A stretch of DNA of 64,000 nucleotides from Micromonospora sp. FIMYZ51 (GCF_038246755.1 NZ_CP134706.1:2294001-2358000); one strand, 5' to 3'. Shown: positions 44,602-52,832, counted from the stretch's first letter. A program made the numbers and translations. The notes: generated by a model not told the origin, from the sequence alone.

Positions 44602-45384
44602 TCACGGCTGCGTCCGGCCGGCCGCGCGGGCCTTGATCAGGGTCTCGACGCCGTCGAGCACCCGGTCGAGCCCGAACCGCCACTCGGCCTCGTTCTCCTC
44701 CTCGTCCGCGCCTGCCTCGGCGATCAGCTCGTGGATGGCCGGGTACGGGCCGGGGGCGGTGACCATGGCCAGGTGCTGCCAGTACCGCCGGCCCACCTCC
44801 TCCGGCGTCTGCCCGCTGCGGGCGGCTGCCTCGGCAAGGTCGGCGCTGGTCACGGCCCAGCTGCGGGCGTACCCGCTGACCAGCAGGATGGTGGAGATCC
44901 GCTCGGCGGCCCGTAGCCCGGTGCCACGGAGGGCGACGAGCCCGTACTCCATCCAGCGCACCGAGTTCGGGTGGATCGGCGGACCGCTGATCGGCACGTG
45001 CCGGATCCACGGCTGGCGACGGAGCGCGGCGAGGTTCCCCTCGCCCCAGCGGGCCAGCGCCGGCCGCCAGCCCTCGCCCGGGGCACGCGGTGGCGGCGGC
45101 GGCCCGTACGCGGTGTCGGCCATGAGATCGAGCAGATCGTGCTTGGTCGGTACGTACCGGTAGAGCGACATGGTGCCCACGCCCAGTTCGCTGGCGACCC
45201 GGCTCATCGAGACGGCGGAGAGCCCTTCGGCCTGCGCCACCCGGATCCCGGTGGCGACCACCTGCGCCAGGCTGAGGCTGCGCTTCGGGCCTCGGGCGGG
45301 GCGGTCGCGCAGCCCCCAGGCGAGCGCCATGTTCTCGGGCAGGACGTCGTCGTTCTCAGACCGGACGTCGTCGGGATCGCCCAC
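44602..45384 (-). CDS. TetR/AcrR-family repressor of the ABC exporter
   Basis: 260-aa regulator. HTH region residues about 40-90 (SLSLAQVVATGIRVAQAEGL followed by SAVSMSRVASELGVGTMSLY, RYVPTKHDLLDLMADTAYG) and a TetR_C-type ligand domain (about 100-240). It is divergent from the DrrA-like ATPase gene, and two matched 15-bp palindromes lie between them, so it should repress both itself and the exporter until its ligand (probably an antibiotic or lipophilic compound) binds. Confidence 0.93.
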   Translation of the reverse strand: MGDPDDVRSENDDVLPENMALAWGLRDRPARGPKRSLSLAQVVATGIRVAQAEGLSAVSMSRVASELGVGTMSLYRYVPTKHDLLDLMADTAYGPPPPPRAPGEGWRPALARWGEGNLAALRRQPWIRHVPISGPPIHPNSVRWMEYGLVALRGTGLRAAERISTILLVSGYARSWAVTSADLAEAAARSGQTPEEVGRRYWQHLAMVTAPGPYPAIHELIAEAGADEEENEAEWRFGLDRVLDGVETLIKARAAGRTQP

Positions 45385-45426
45385 TCCACCTCCCAGGCCG
45401 GGGTCTTGACGATCATCCTAACTTCT

Positions 45427-45441
45427 GCGTACGGTCTACGC
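45427..45441. promoter_or_regulatory. TetR operator 1
   Basis: GCGTACGGTCTACGC: inverted GCGTA/TACGC half-sites with a 5-base spacer, 40-54 bp upstream of the ABC ATPase start. It pairs with the site 21 bp downstream. Confidence 0.88.
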
Positions 45442-45447
45442 ATTAAA

Positions 45448-45462
45448 GCGTATGCCATACGC
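45448..45462. promoter_or_regulatory. TetR operator 2
   Basis: GCGTATGCCATACGC: the same half-sites and spacer as operator 1, centre to centre 21 bp, two helical turns, so two dimers could bind on one face. It lies 18-32 bp upstream of the ATPase start codon. Confidence 0.88.
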
Positions 45463-45480
45463 AGATTATGGAGAGTGACC

Positions 45481-46443
45481 ATGCCTGAACCCCCCGCGGT
45501 CGAACTGGTCGACCTGCGTAAATCCTTCGCCGGTCTGGTCGTGCTCGACGGGCTCTCGATGCGGGTGCCGAGGGGCGGGGTGCACGCCCTGCTCGGTGCC
45601 AACGGCGCCGGCAAGACCACCACCGTGCGGATCCTGGCCACCCTGACCCGACCGGACTCGGGCACGGTCCGGGTCGCCGGCCACGACGTGCTGCGCGAGC
45701 GGCGGCGGGTACGGCGGACGATCAGCCTCGCCGGCCAGCACGCCGCCCTCGACGACGGGCAGACCGGTCAGGAGAACCTCACCATGCTGGCCCGGCTCGC
45801 CGGGCTGTCCCGGCCGGCGGCCCGCCAACGCGCCACCGCGCTGCTGGAGCGCTTCGACCTGACCGCCGCCGCCGGTCGCCGGGTGCTGACGTACTCCGGT
45901 GGCATGCGACGTCGCCTCGACCTGGCGGCCAGCCTGGTCGGCACGCCCTCGGTGATCTTCCTCGACGAGCCCACCACCGGCCTTGACCCGCGCAGCCGGA
46001 TCGGGCTGTGGGAGCTGATCGGTGAGCTGGCCGGGGCCGGGGTCACGGTGCTGCTCACCACGCAGTACCTGGAGGAGGCCGACCGCCTCGCCGACCGGAT
46101 CGCGGTGCTGCACGGCGGGCGGCTCGCCGCCGAGGGGACGGCGGCCGACCTCAAGCGCCGGTTCGGTGCCCAGCGGCTGGAGCTGACCTGGCGGGACACG
46201 GCCGGCTACGCCGACGCGCAGCAGCGGCTGGGCGACCGGGTCAGCCACCGCGACCCGGCCCGCCGGCAGTTGGCCGTGGCCACCGACGGCAGCGCGCCGC
46301 AGGTGCGCCGCCTGCTCGACGAGGTCGACCCGGACCGGCACGGGGTGGTCCGGTTCACCGTCCGGGAGGCGACCCTGGACGACGTCTTCTTCACCCTGAC
46401 CGGCCCCGAGGTACGCACCGAACGGGAGGTGGCCGGTGTCTGA
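45481..46443 (+). CDS. ABC transporter ATP-binding protein, DrrA-like
   Basis: 320-aa ATPase of the daunorubicin-resistance (DrrA) exporter family. Walker A LLGANGAGKTTTVRIL, Q-loop region ISLAGQHAALDDGQTGQENL, ABC signature LTYSGGMRRRLDLAASL, Walker B VIFLDEPTTGLDPRSR; the C-terminal extension (REATLDDVFFTLTG) is typical of DrrA. Works with the permease whose gene overlaps by 8 bases. GGAGAG lies before ATG 45481. Expression is likely repressed by the TetR protein. Confidence 0.93.
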   Translation: MPEPPAVELVDLRKSFAGLVVLDGLSMRVPRGGVHALLGANGAGKTTTVRILATLTRPDSGTVRVAGHDVLRERRRVRRTISLAGQHAALDDGQTGQENLTMLARLAGLSRPAARQRATALLERFDLTAAAGRRVLTYSGGMRRRLDLAASLVGTPSVIFLDEPTTGLDPRSRIGLWELIGELAGAGVTVLLTTQYLEEADRLADRIAVLHGGRLAAEGTAADLKRRFGAQRLELTWRDTAGYADAQQRLGDRVSHRDPARRQLAVATDGSAPQVRRLLDEVDPDRHGVVRFTVREATLDDVFFTLTGPEVRTEREVAGV

Positions 46444-47200
46444 GCTGAGTCTGCGACCGGGGCACGCCGCCGTGCTGATCGGCCGCTGCGTACGGCTGTC
46501 CCGGCGCAACGTCGACGCGCTGCTCACCTCGCTGCTGTTGCCGGTGCTGATGATGCTGCTCTTCGTCTACCTCTTCGGCGGGGCGATCCAGACCGGTTCG
46601 GCGTACGTGACCTATGTGGTCCCCGGCGTACTGCTGCTCTGCGCCGGCTACGGTGCCGCGGGCACCGCGATCAGCGTGACCACGGACCTGACCACCGGCA
46701 TGGTCGAACGGCTGCGCACGATGGACGTGGGGGCCACGTCGATCCTCGGCGGGCACGTGATGGCGAGCGTGGTGCGCAACAGCGTCTCCACCGTGCTGGT
46801 GTTGGGGGTGGCGGTCGCCATCGGCTTCCGCCCGGCCGTCGCACCGCTGCGCTGGCTGGCCGCCGCCGGGGTGCTGCTGCTGTTCCTGCTGGCGGTCTCC
46901 TGGCTCTCGGCGGCGTTCGGGTTGCTCGCCCGTACCCCCGAGGCGGCCAGCGGCTACACCTTCCTGGTGATGTTCCTGCCCTACCCCAGCAGCGCCTTCG
47001 TGCCGGTGGAGACGATGCCGAGCTGGCTGCGCGGTTTCGCCCAGCACCAGCCCGTCACGCCGGTCATCGAGTCGCTGCGCGGGCTGTTGCTGGACACCCC
47101 GGTCGGCTCCGCGCCGGCCCGGGCGGCGGCCTGGTGCCTCGGCTTCCTGGCCCTGGCCGTCCTGCTCGCCACCCTCCTCTTCCACCGCCGCACCACCTAA
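46436..47200 (+). CDS. ABC-2 type permease, DrrB-like
   Basis: 254-aa membrane subunit with six transmembrane helices (about 22-43, 52-75, 100-125, 133-156, 165-182, 225-247). VPGVLLLCAGYGAAGTAISV and FLVMFLPYPSSAFVPVETMP belong to the ABC-2 (DrrB) family. GTG 46436 overlaps the ATPase gene. Together they form a drug or lipid exporter; the substrate is not predictable from sequence. Confidence 0.92.
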   Translation: MSELSLRPGHAAVLIGRCVRLSRRNVDALLTSLLLPVLMMLLFVYLFGGAIQTGSAYVTYVVPGVLLLCAGYGAAGTAISVTTDLTTGMVERLRTMDVGATSILGGHVMASVVRNSVSTVLVLGVAVAIGFRPAVAPLRWLAAAGVLLLFLLAVSWLSAAFGLLARTPEAASGYTFLVMFLPYPSSAFVPVETMPSWLRGFAQHQPVTPVIESLRGLLLDTPVGSAPARAAAWCLGFLALAVLLATLLFHRRTT

Positions 47201-47387
47201 CCCCCACCCCACCCCACCCCACCCTCCACCCCCACCCCATCCCCACCCCCACCCCCACCCCACCCTCACCCGTGTTGATCATGAGGTTGGCGGCACTTTG
47301 AAGATCGACCAGTGCCGCCAACCTCATGATCAACGGGGAGAAAAGGGGGAGGGGGAGGGGGAGGGGGAGGGGAGGAGGGTAAGGGGG
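47201..47387. repeat. Polypyrimidine tract - 24-bp perfect inverted repeat - polypurine tract element
   Basis: Three parts: a CCCCAC-type C-rich tract (47201-47272), a perfect 24-bp inverted repeat (47274-47297 and 47311-47334, ends GTTGATCATGAGGTTGGCGG / reverse complement, 13-base loop containing GATCGACC), then a GGGGGA repeat tract (about 47341-47379). The arms and loop would form a very stable hairpin; the G tract could form G-quadruplexes. It separates two convergent genes (DrrB-like + and the 167-aa hypothetical -), so it may also terminate both. Confidence 0.85.
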
Positions 47388-47891
47388 TTAGTCGTTGAGG
47401 ATTTCGGCTAGGCGGTCGCGGAAGCGGCGTTCGGAGGCGGTGACCGTGCTGCCGCCCAGGCCGAGGATGCCGCCGGTGCTGGCCGCGCCGACCACGTGCT
47501 CGGCGATCTCCACCAGCCAGTGCCGGTACGCGCCGGCCTCACCCTCGTCCACCTTGGCCGCCAGCAGCGCCGCGGCCTGCTTGGCCCGGCCCAGCACCTC
47601 CTCGGCGTAGCCGCGAGGGTCGTCGGGGGCGATGACCGGCAGTTCCTCGCCGGCCTCCGGGTCGCCCACCCGGGTGACGATCTCGCCGGCCACGGCCGCC
47701 ACCAGTGGGCTGGCCGACTCCCGGCCGGCCGAGATGCTCTCCAGGCCGGCGGCGCCCTCGGCCATCGTCGCCCGGGTGCCGTCGGACTCGGCGGCGCTCG
47801 CCGCAGTGAGTACCGACTGCGGCAGGCCGACCAGCAGCCCCCATTCCTCGTCCGAGAAACCAAAACCGGTGTACGCCGGTTCTTCGATCAC
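47388..47891 (-). CDS. Conserved hypothetical protein (167 aa)
   Basis: 167-aa mostly helical soluble protein, opening with EEPAYTGFGFSDEEWGLLVG and continuing with AAGLESISAGRESASPLVAA, ARKAQ-like helix AKQAAALLAAKVDEGEAGAY and a C-terminal LGGSTVTASERRFRDRLAEI. No transmembrane segment or signal. The overall shape resembles short tellurite-resistance-type helical bundles, but I cannot assign a family. Start ATG 47891. Confidence 0.65.
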   Translation of the reverse strand: MIEEPAYTGFGFSDEEWGLLVGLPQSVLTAASAAESDGTRATMAEGAAGLESISAGRESASPLVAAVAGEIVTRVGDPEAGEELPVIAPDDPRGYAEEVLGRAKQAAALLAAKVDEGEAGAYRHWLVEIAEHVVGAASTGGILGLGGSTVTASERRFRDRLAEILND

Positions 47892-47992
47892 GGCTGTGTC
47901 CCTCCCGCTCGTCGTCCACCTTCTCGCCGGTCCGTGCCGATGCGATGCGTCGGCGGCCGGCTGGTTGAGCCGCCGCAGGCGGCCGGCTCAGG

Positions 47993-49624
47993 TTAGTTCA
48001 GCGTCAGTAGTCCTTGTTCGGACACCACGCTTACCGACAGGGTCTTGTACCCGACCTCGTCGAAGAGGACCGTCATCCGGCCCTCCTCGTAGCTGAGCAC
48101 CAGACCCGAACCCCACTCCGGATGGCGGACCTGGCTGTGCACCGGGAACGGTCCGACCGCGCCGTTGTCGGCGACGCTGGTGCCGGCGTGGCAGTTGTCG
48201 CAGTGCCCGCAGATCTGGGTCATCTGCTCGCCGAAGTAGGCAAGCAGCGTCTGTCCCCGGCAGGTGTTGGTCTCGGCGAAGGCGCGCATCATGTCGGTGC
48301 GCGACCGGGTCAGGCTCTGCTGGCGCTCGGCCTCGGCCACGGCGGCTGCGGCGGCGTCGACCGGAGCGGGCGAGTAGCGCGGTGCGCCGACCCGCTGTCG
48401 GGCGCGGGGCTCGGCGGCGCCGACCTGTTCCAGCAGGGCGAGGTACTGGCCGAGCTTGCGCGGCCCGAGTCCGGTCAGCTCGCGCAGCTTCTTGCGGGTG
48501 ACCGGGGCGCGGCGCAGCAGCGCGGCCAGGTCCCGCAGCTCGGTGGCGTCCGGCAGCCCGCCGCTGAAGTAGCGTTGCAGGCCGACATCCTCGGCCTGCC
48601 AGAGCAGCAGTACGCGGGCCGGCTGGCCGTCGCGTCCGGCGCGGCCGATCTCCTGGAAGTAGCTGTCCGGCGAGTCGGGCAGCGCCATGTGCACCACCCA
48701 GGCGATGTTCGGCTTGTCGATGCCCATGCCGAAGGCCGAGGTCGCCACCATGATCGGCACCTGGTCGGCGAGGAACTCCTCGTGCAGCCGGACGCGGGCG
48801 CCGCTGGACATCCCACCGTGGTAGTGCTGGGCGGGGAAGCCGGCCTCGGTGAGCCGGACGGCCAACTCCTCGGCCGCCCGACGGGTGGGCACGTAGATGA
48901 TTCCCGGCCGCTCGTCGTCGCGCAGCAACGCGACCAGCCGCCGCCACCGGTAGTCCTCGGTGGGGCAGTGCGCCACCTCCAGGAAGAGGTTGGGCCGGTC
49001 CAGCCCGGACACCACGATCTCCGGCTGGCGCAGGCGCAGCCGGGCGACGATGTCGTCGCGTACCGGCGGGGAGGCGGTGGCGGTCAGCGCGACCACCGGC
49101 GGGCGGCCGATGCCGTCGATGAGCTGACCGAGGGCCAGGTAGTCCGGGCGGAAGTCGTGTCCCCAGGCGGAGATGCAGTGCGCCTCGTCGATCGCGACCA
49201 GGGCCGGTTTGAGGGCGCGTACCTCGGCCAGCCGGTCCGGATTGGCCAGTTGCTCCGGGGTGATGAAGAGGAACTCGGCCCGGCCGTCGCGGATCTCGGC
49301 GATCGCCTCGGCCTGCTGGGTCGGGCTCTCGTCCGAGGAGATCCGGACCGCCCGCAGCTCCGGTCGCTGCCGTTCGTTGAGCGCGGCGATCTGGTCCTGC
49401 TGAAGGGCGAGCAGCGGCGAGATCACCACGGTCGGGCCGGGGATCAGGCTGGCCGGGATCTGGTAGATCGCCGACTTGCCGGCACCGGTGGGAAGCACCA
49501 CCAGGGCGTCGCGCCGCTTCATCACCGCCCGCATGGCGGCCAGTTGGTTGGGGCGCAGGGCGGTCCAGCCGAACAGGCTGCGTGCCGCGCGGCGCAACGA
49601 CATCGAGTGCGTGGTCAGCTTCAT
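47993..49624 (-). CDS. recQ: RecQ-family ATP-dependent DNA helicase
   Basis: 543-aa superfamily 2 helicase. Motifs: LRPNQLAAMRAVMKRRDALV, VLPTGAGKSAIYQIP (Walker A), AIDEAHCISAWGHDFRPDYL (DEAH plus aromatic loop), VALTATASPPVRDDI, YHGGMSSGARVRLHEEFL, QEIGRAGRDGQPARVLLL. The zinc-binding C-terminal cysteines CRGQTLLAYFGE / CGHCDNCHA are present, but there is no clear RQC winged helix or HRDC domain, so this is a short RecQ. ATG 49624 is used; ATG 49603 is an alternative. Confidence 0.93.
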   Translation of the reverse strand: MKLTTHSMSLRRAARSLFGWTALRPNQLAAMRAVMKRRDALVVLPTGAGKSAIYQIPASLIPGPTVVISPLLALQQDQIAALNERQRPELRAVRISSDESPTQQAEAIAEIRDGRAEFLFITPEQLANPDRLAEVRALKPALVAIDEAHCISAWGHDFRPDYLALGQLIDGIGRPPVVALTATASPPVRDDIVARLRLRQPEIVVSGLDRPNLFLEVAHCPTEDYRWRRLVALLRDDERPGIIYVPTRRAAEELAVRLTEAGFPAQHYHGGMSSGARVRLHEEFLADQVPIMVATSAFGMGIDKPNIAWVVHMALPDSPDSYFQEIGRAGRDGQPARVLLLWQAEDVGLQRYFSGGLPDATELRDLAALLRRAPVTRKKLRELTGLGPRKLGQYLALLEQVGAAEPRARQRVGAPRYSPAPVDAAAAAVAEAERQQSLTRSRTDMMRAFAETNTCRGQTLLAYFGEQMTQICGHCDNCHAGTSVADNGAVGPFPVHSQVRHPEWGSGLVLSYEEGRMTVLFDEVGYKTLSVSVVSEQGLLTLN

Positions 49625-49697
49625 CGAGGGCCGCAGGTACCCGGGTGCTCCGACGGCGAAACCCGTCGGCCGGGCGAGCGTGCGTCCCTGGTGAGAT

Positions 49698-50648
49698 TCA
49701 ACGCAGCCGGGGCAGCACCTCGCGCTGGTACAGGTCGAGCAGCCCCTGCCAGTTCGGCCCGGTGTTGGCCACGTAGACCTCGTCGAAGCCGGCTTTCGCG
49801 TACGTGTCGATCTTCGCCAGGTGCGCGTCGGCGTCGTTGCCGCAGACGAACGTTTCGCGCATCGCCGCCGGGTCGACAAGTTGGGCGGCCTGCTCGAAGT
49901 GGCGTGGCGAGGGCAACACCTGCAACAGCTCACCCGGGATCGCCTCGGTCGGCCAACGCTCGTACGCCAGCCGTACGCCCTCCTCCTCGGTCGGCGCGTA
50001 GGCGGCTTTGAAGCCGGCCTGGCACGGCTTGTCGCCCCCGCCCTCCTCCCGGAACCGGCGGACCAGGTCGGCGTCGGGCATGGTGTTGATGAAGCCGTCG
50101 CCGATGCGGGCGGCGAGCCGTACCGCCTTGGGGCCGAACGCCGAGACGTAGACCGGCGGGGGCGTCTCCGGCCGGGTGTAGATCCGCGCGTGCTCCACCC
50201 GGTAGTGGCGGCCGTAGTGGTTGACGAAACCGCCGTCCCACAGTTTCCGCATCACCTCGACCGCCTCCTCCAGCATCTCCAACCGGACGCCGGCCTGCGG
50301 CCACGGGTCACCCAGAATGTGCTCGTTGAGCGCCTCGCCGGAACCCACCCCGAGGACGAACCGGCCGCCGTGCAGCACCGCGCTGGTGGCCGCCGCCTGG
50401 GCCAGCACCGCCGGGTGGATCCGGGTGGTCGGGCAGGTCACCGCAGTGGTGACGGGCAGCGTGACGGCCTGGCTCAACGCGCCGATCATCGACCAGACGA
50501 AGGGGCTCTGCCCTTGCGCGTCGATCCACGGATGGTAGTGATCCGAGATCCACAGCGCCTCGAACCCGGCCCGCTCGGCGGCGCGTGCCTGCGCCAGCAA
50601 CTCGGCGGGCGCGTACTCCTCTGTGGACAGGAAATAGCCGATCCTCAT
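49698..50648 (-). CDS. LLM-class F420-dependent oxidoreductase (G6PDH-like)
   Basis: 316-aa TIM-barrel flavin/deazaflavin enzyme. MRIGYFLSTEEYAPAELLAQ, ALWISDHYHPWIDAQGQSPF, TCPTTRIHPAVLAQAAATSA, VLGVGSGEALNEHILG and YVSAFGPKAVRLAARIGDGF place it in the TIGR03557-type subgroup with F420-dependent glucose-6-phosphate dehydrogenase. The actual substrate in such paralogues is often not glucose 6-phosphate. It is the second LLM enzyme in the window (the first is at 3.3 kb). Transcribed away from a CebR-like half operator region. Confidence 0.9.
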   Translation of the reverse strand: MRIGYFLSTEEYAPAELLAQARAAERAGFEALWISDHYHPWIDAQGQSPFVWSMIGALSQAVTLPVTTAVTCPTTRIHPAVLAQAAATSAVLHGGRFVLGVGSGEALNEHILGDPWPQAGVRLEMLEEAVEVMRKLWDGGFVNHYGRHYRVEHARIYTRPETPPPVYVSAFGPKAVRLAARIGDGFINTMPDADLVRRFREEGGGDKPCQAGFKAAYAPTEEEGVRLAYERWPTEAIPGELLQVLPSPRHFEQAAQLVDPAAMRETFVCGNDADAHLAKIDTYAKAGFDEVYVANTGPNWQGLLDLYQREVLPRLR

Positions 50649-50717
50649 CTCTTCCCCCTCACCGTGGTGGTGCCTGCGGCGGTACCCAGGCGGGGGCCGG
50701 TCACACCCCGGTCGCGG

Positions 50718-50840
50718 TCAGCGCCGGAACATCGCCCGGATCGCGATGAGCAGCAGCAGGCCGCCCACGACCAGGCCGAGCAGGCGTACGCCGGGGATGT
50801 CGGCCGGGCTCGTCGCGTCGGCAAGTAGCAGCGGATCCAT
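50718..50840 (-). CDS. 40-aa single-TM small membrane protein
   Basis: Short ORF from ATG 50840 to the stop at 50718 encoding MDPLLLADATSPADIPGVRL and then a strongly hydrophobic LLGLVVGGLLLLIAIRAMFRR helix with a basic C-terminus. A GGGAAAG lies upstream. The hydrophobicity and clean boundaries support a real gene; it is followed on the same strand by the LLM enzyme gene. Function unknown; its promoter region contains a CebR-like sequence. Confidence 0.6.
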   Translation of the reverse strand: MDPLLLADATSPADIPGVRLLGLVVGGLLLLIAIRAMFRR

Positions 50841-50855
50841 AGCCGCACTTTCCCG

Positions 50856-50869
50856 GCGGAGCGCTCCCA
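50856..50869. promoter_or_regulatory. Degenerate CebR-like site
   Basis: GCGGAGCGCTCCCA, 12 of 14 positions matching TGGGAGCGCTCCCA. It lies between the divergent 40-aa ORF and the GH3 gene, about 110 bp upstream of the latter. Both mismatches are in one outer arm, so binding would be weaker than at the two cellulase sites. Confidence 0.5.
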
Positions 50870-50977
50870 AGACAACTGTAAGGTTTATTGACTAATTGGG
50901 TGGCGCAATGTGACCATGTCTGCACCGCCGGGTGGCGGAGAGAATCCACGGCGCAGAAGGCGGGGGGCGACGCTCGC

Positions 50978-52567
50978 ATGGGCGAGAGCAATCTGGCGGG
51001 GCTGGCCGCCGCGGTCCTGCAACCGGGCTTCGTCGGCACCGCCCCGCCGCCCTGGATCTGTCGCTGGCTCGGCGCGGGCCTCGGCTCGGTCGTGTTGTTC
51101 AGCCGCAACGTCGTCGACCCGGCACAGGTGGCCGCGCTCACCGCCGCGCTGCGCGCCGAGCGGCCCGACGTGATCGTCGCGATCGACGAGGAGGCCGGGG
51201 ACGTCACCCGCATCGAGTCGGGCCGGGGCAGTTCCCGGCCGGGCAACCTGGCCCTCGGCGCGGTGGACGATCCGGTGCTGACCGAGGAGGTCGCCCGTGA
51301 TCTCGGCGGTGAACTCGCCGCCGCCGGCATCACGCTGAACTACGCGCCCGACGTCGACGTCAACTCGAACCCGGACAACCCGGTGATCGGCGTCCGCTCG
51401 TTCGGCGCCGACCCCGCGCTGGTCGCCCGGCACACCACCGCATGGGTACGCGGCCTTCAGGCGGCCGGCGTCGCGGCCTGCGCGAAACACTTCCCCGGCC
51501 ACGGCGACACCCGGGTCGACTCGCACCACGACCTGCCTCGGATCACTGCGGACCGGCAGCGGCTGCACGCCGTCGAACTGGGCCCGTTCCGGGCCGCCGT
51601 GGCGGCCGGCGTACAGGCGGTGATGACCGGGCACCTGCTGGTGCCGGCGCTGGATCCCGGGCTGCCGGCCACGCTCAGCGAACGGATCCTGGGCGGCCTG
51701 CTCCGCGAGGAGATGGGCTTCAACGGCGTGGTGGTGACCGACGCGGTGGAGATGCGCGCGGTCGCGGGCCGGTACGGCCTGGCCGGCGCGGCGGTGCGGG
51801 CCCTGGCCGCCGGGGCGGACGCGATCTGCGTCGGCGGTGAGCACGCCGACGAGCAGACGGCGCGGCACCTGCGCGACGCGATCGTGGCGGCGGTGATCGC
51901 CGGGCAGTTGCCTGAGGAACGGCTGGCCGAGGCGGCGAAGCGGGTCGGCCAACTGGCGGCGTGGACGGTGGCCGCCCGCGCGGAGCGGGCCGGTCCCGAT
52001 GTGCTCAAGGCCGGTCCCGATGTGCTCAAGGCCGGTCCCGATGTGCTCAAGGCCGGTCCGGGTGCTGCCCAGGGCGGTCCGGGTGCTGCCCAGGCCGACG
52101 GCTCGGCGGTCGGGTTGCTGGCCGCCCGACGCGCCGTCCGGATCACCACCGGCGCGGCGGCCACCCCGCTGCCGCTGGCCGCCGCGCCGCACGTGGTGGA
52201 GTTCGAGCCGCCGCCAAACATCGCGATCGGGACCGCGACCCCCTGGGGGGTGGCGGCTCCGCTTGCCGAACTGGTGCCGGGCACCACCAGCGCCCGTTGG
52301 AGCGAGGCCACGGTCCCCACCGACCCGACCGCCGGTGCCGCCGGCCGCCCGCTGGTCCTGGTCGTCCGCGACCTGCACCGGCACGGCTGGATGCGCGCCG
52401 CCGTCGACCGGGCGCTTACCGGCCGGCCCGATGCGGTGGTGGTGGAGCTGGGGGTGCCGGCGCTTGTCGTCGGCAGCGTGCACGTGGCCACCCACGGCGC
52501 CACCCGGGCGGCCGGCCGGGCCGTGGCCGAGTTGCTCGGCGGCGGCGCACTCAGCCCAGGCTGGTGA
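50978..52567 (+). CDS. Glycoside hydrolase family 3, NagZ-type beta-N-acetylhexosaminidase
   Basis: 529-aa hydrolase. The TIM-barrel N-terminal domain (residues 1-330) has YAPDVDVNSNPDNPVIGVRS, CAKHFPGHGDTRVDSHHDLP (the KHFPGHGxT and D-S-H-H-x-L-P signature of NagZ, with the catalytic His/Asp dyad) and VVVTDAVEMRAV with the nucleophile Asp. It is longer than NagZ: after a linker carrying five 7-residue repeats, a C-terminal domain (about 380-529) follows as in multi-domain GH3 proteins. Substrate: beta-GlcNAc from peptidoglycan or chitin. No signal peptide. Convergent 3' overlap with the GNAT gene. Confidence 0.9.
   Translation: MGESNLAGLAAAVLQPGFVGTAPPPWICRWLGAGLGSVVLFSRNVVDPAQVAALTAALRAERPDVIVAIDEEAGDVTRIESGRGSSRPGNLALGAVDDPVLTEEVARDLGGELAAAGITLNYAPDVDVNSNPDNPVIGVRSFGADPALVARHTTAWVRGLQAAGVAACAKHFPGHGDTRVDSHHDLPRITADRQRLHAVELGPFRAAVAAGVQAVMTGHLLVPALDPGLPATLSERILGGLLREEMGFNGVVVTDAVEMRAVAGRYGLAGAAVRALAAGADAICVGGEHADEQTARHLRDAIVAAVIAGQLPEERLAEAAKRVGQLAAWTVAARAERAGPDVLKAGPDVLKAGPDVLKAGPGAAQGGPGAAQADGSAVGLLAARRAVRITTGAAATPLPLAAAPHVVEFEPPPNIAIGTATPWGVAAPLAELVPGTTSARWSEATVPTDPTAGAAGRPLVLVVRDLHRHGWMRAAVDRALTGRPDAVVVELGVPALVVGSVHVATHGATRAAGRAVAELLGGGALSPGW
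51989..52093. repeat. Five in-frame 21-bp repeats in the GH3 linker
   Basis: Three identical units GCCGGTCCCGATGTGCTCAA+G (51989-52051) encode AGPDVLK; two diverged units (52052-52093) encode AGPGAAQ and GGPGAAQ. The repeats sit between the catalytic and C-terminal domains and form a flexible linker. Confidence 0.92.
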
Positions 52568-52832
52568 CCAGGTCCGCGTACTCGGGATGACGTTCGATGA
52601 AGGCCGTCATGAACGGGCAGCGCGGCACCACCCGCTGCCCCCGCTCGCGCACCTGATCCAGCGTGCCGCGGATCAGCGCCGAGCCGACGCCCTTGTGCTG
52701 GAAGCCCGGATCCACCTCGGTGTGCGTGAAGACGAGCACCCCGTCTCGCGGCAGGTACGCGGTGAAGCCGGCCAGCGCGTCGTCGACCAGGATCTCGTAG
52801 CGGCGTTTTGCGGGATCGTCCTCGATCAGCAT
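52551..52832 (-). CDS. GNAT-type (YjdJ-like) N-acetyltransferase
   Basis: 93-aa minimal GNAT protein of the kind with only the core: YEILVDDALAGFTAYLPRDG, FTHTEVDPGFQHKGVGSALI (acetyl-CoA binding Q-x-x-G-x-G), RCPFMTAFIERHPEYADLV (C-terminal motif conserved in this subgroup). The substrate is unknown. Its 3' end overlaps the GH3 stop by 17 bases in a convergent arrangement. AGGTGAGC precedes ATG 52832; a GTG at 52838 is also possible. Confidence 0.9.
   Translation of the reverse strand: MLIEDDPAKRRYEILVDDALAGFTAYLPRDGVLVFTHTEVDPGFQHKGVGSALIRGTLDQVRERGQRVVPRCPFMTAFIERHPEYADLVTSLG

Noticed and set aside
45481..47200. Antibiotic biosynthetic gene cluster around the DrrAB-like exporter
   Set aside because: Only the regulator and transporter are present, with no biosynthetic enzymes nearby.
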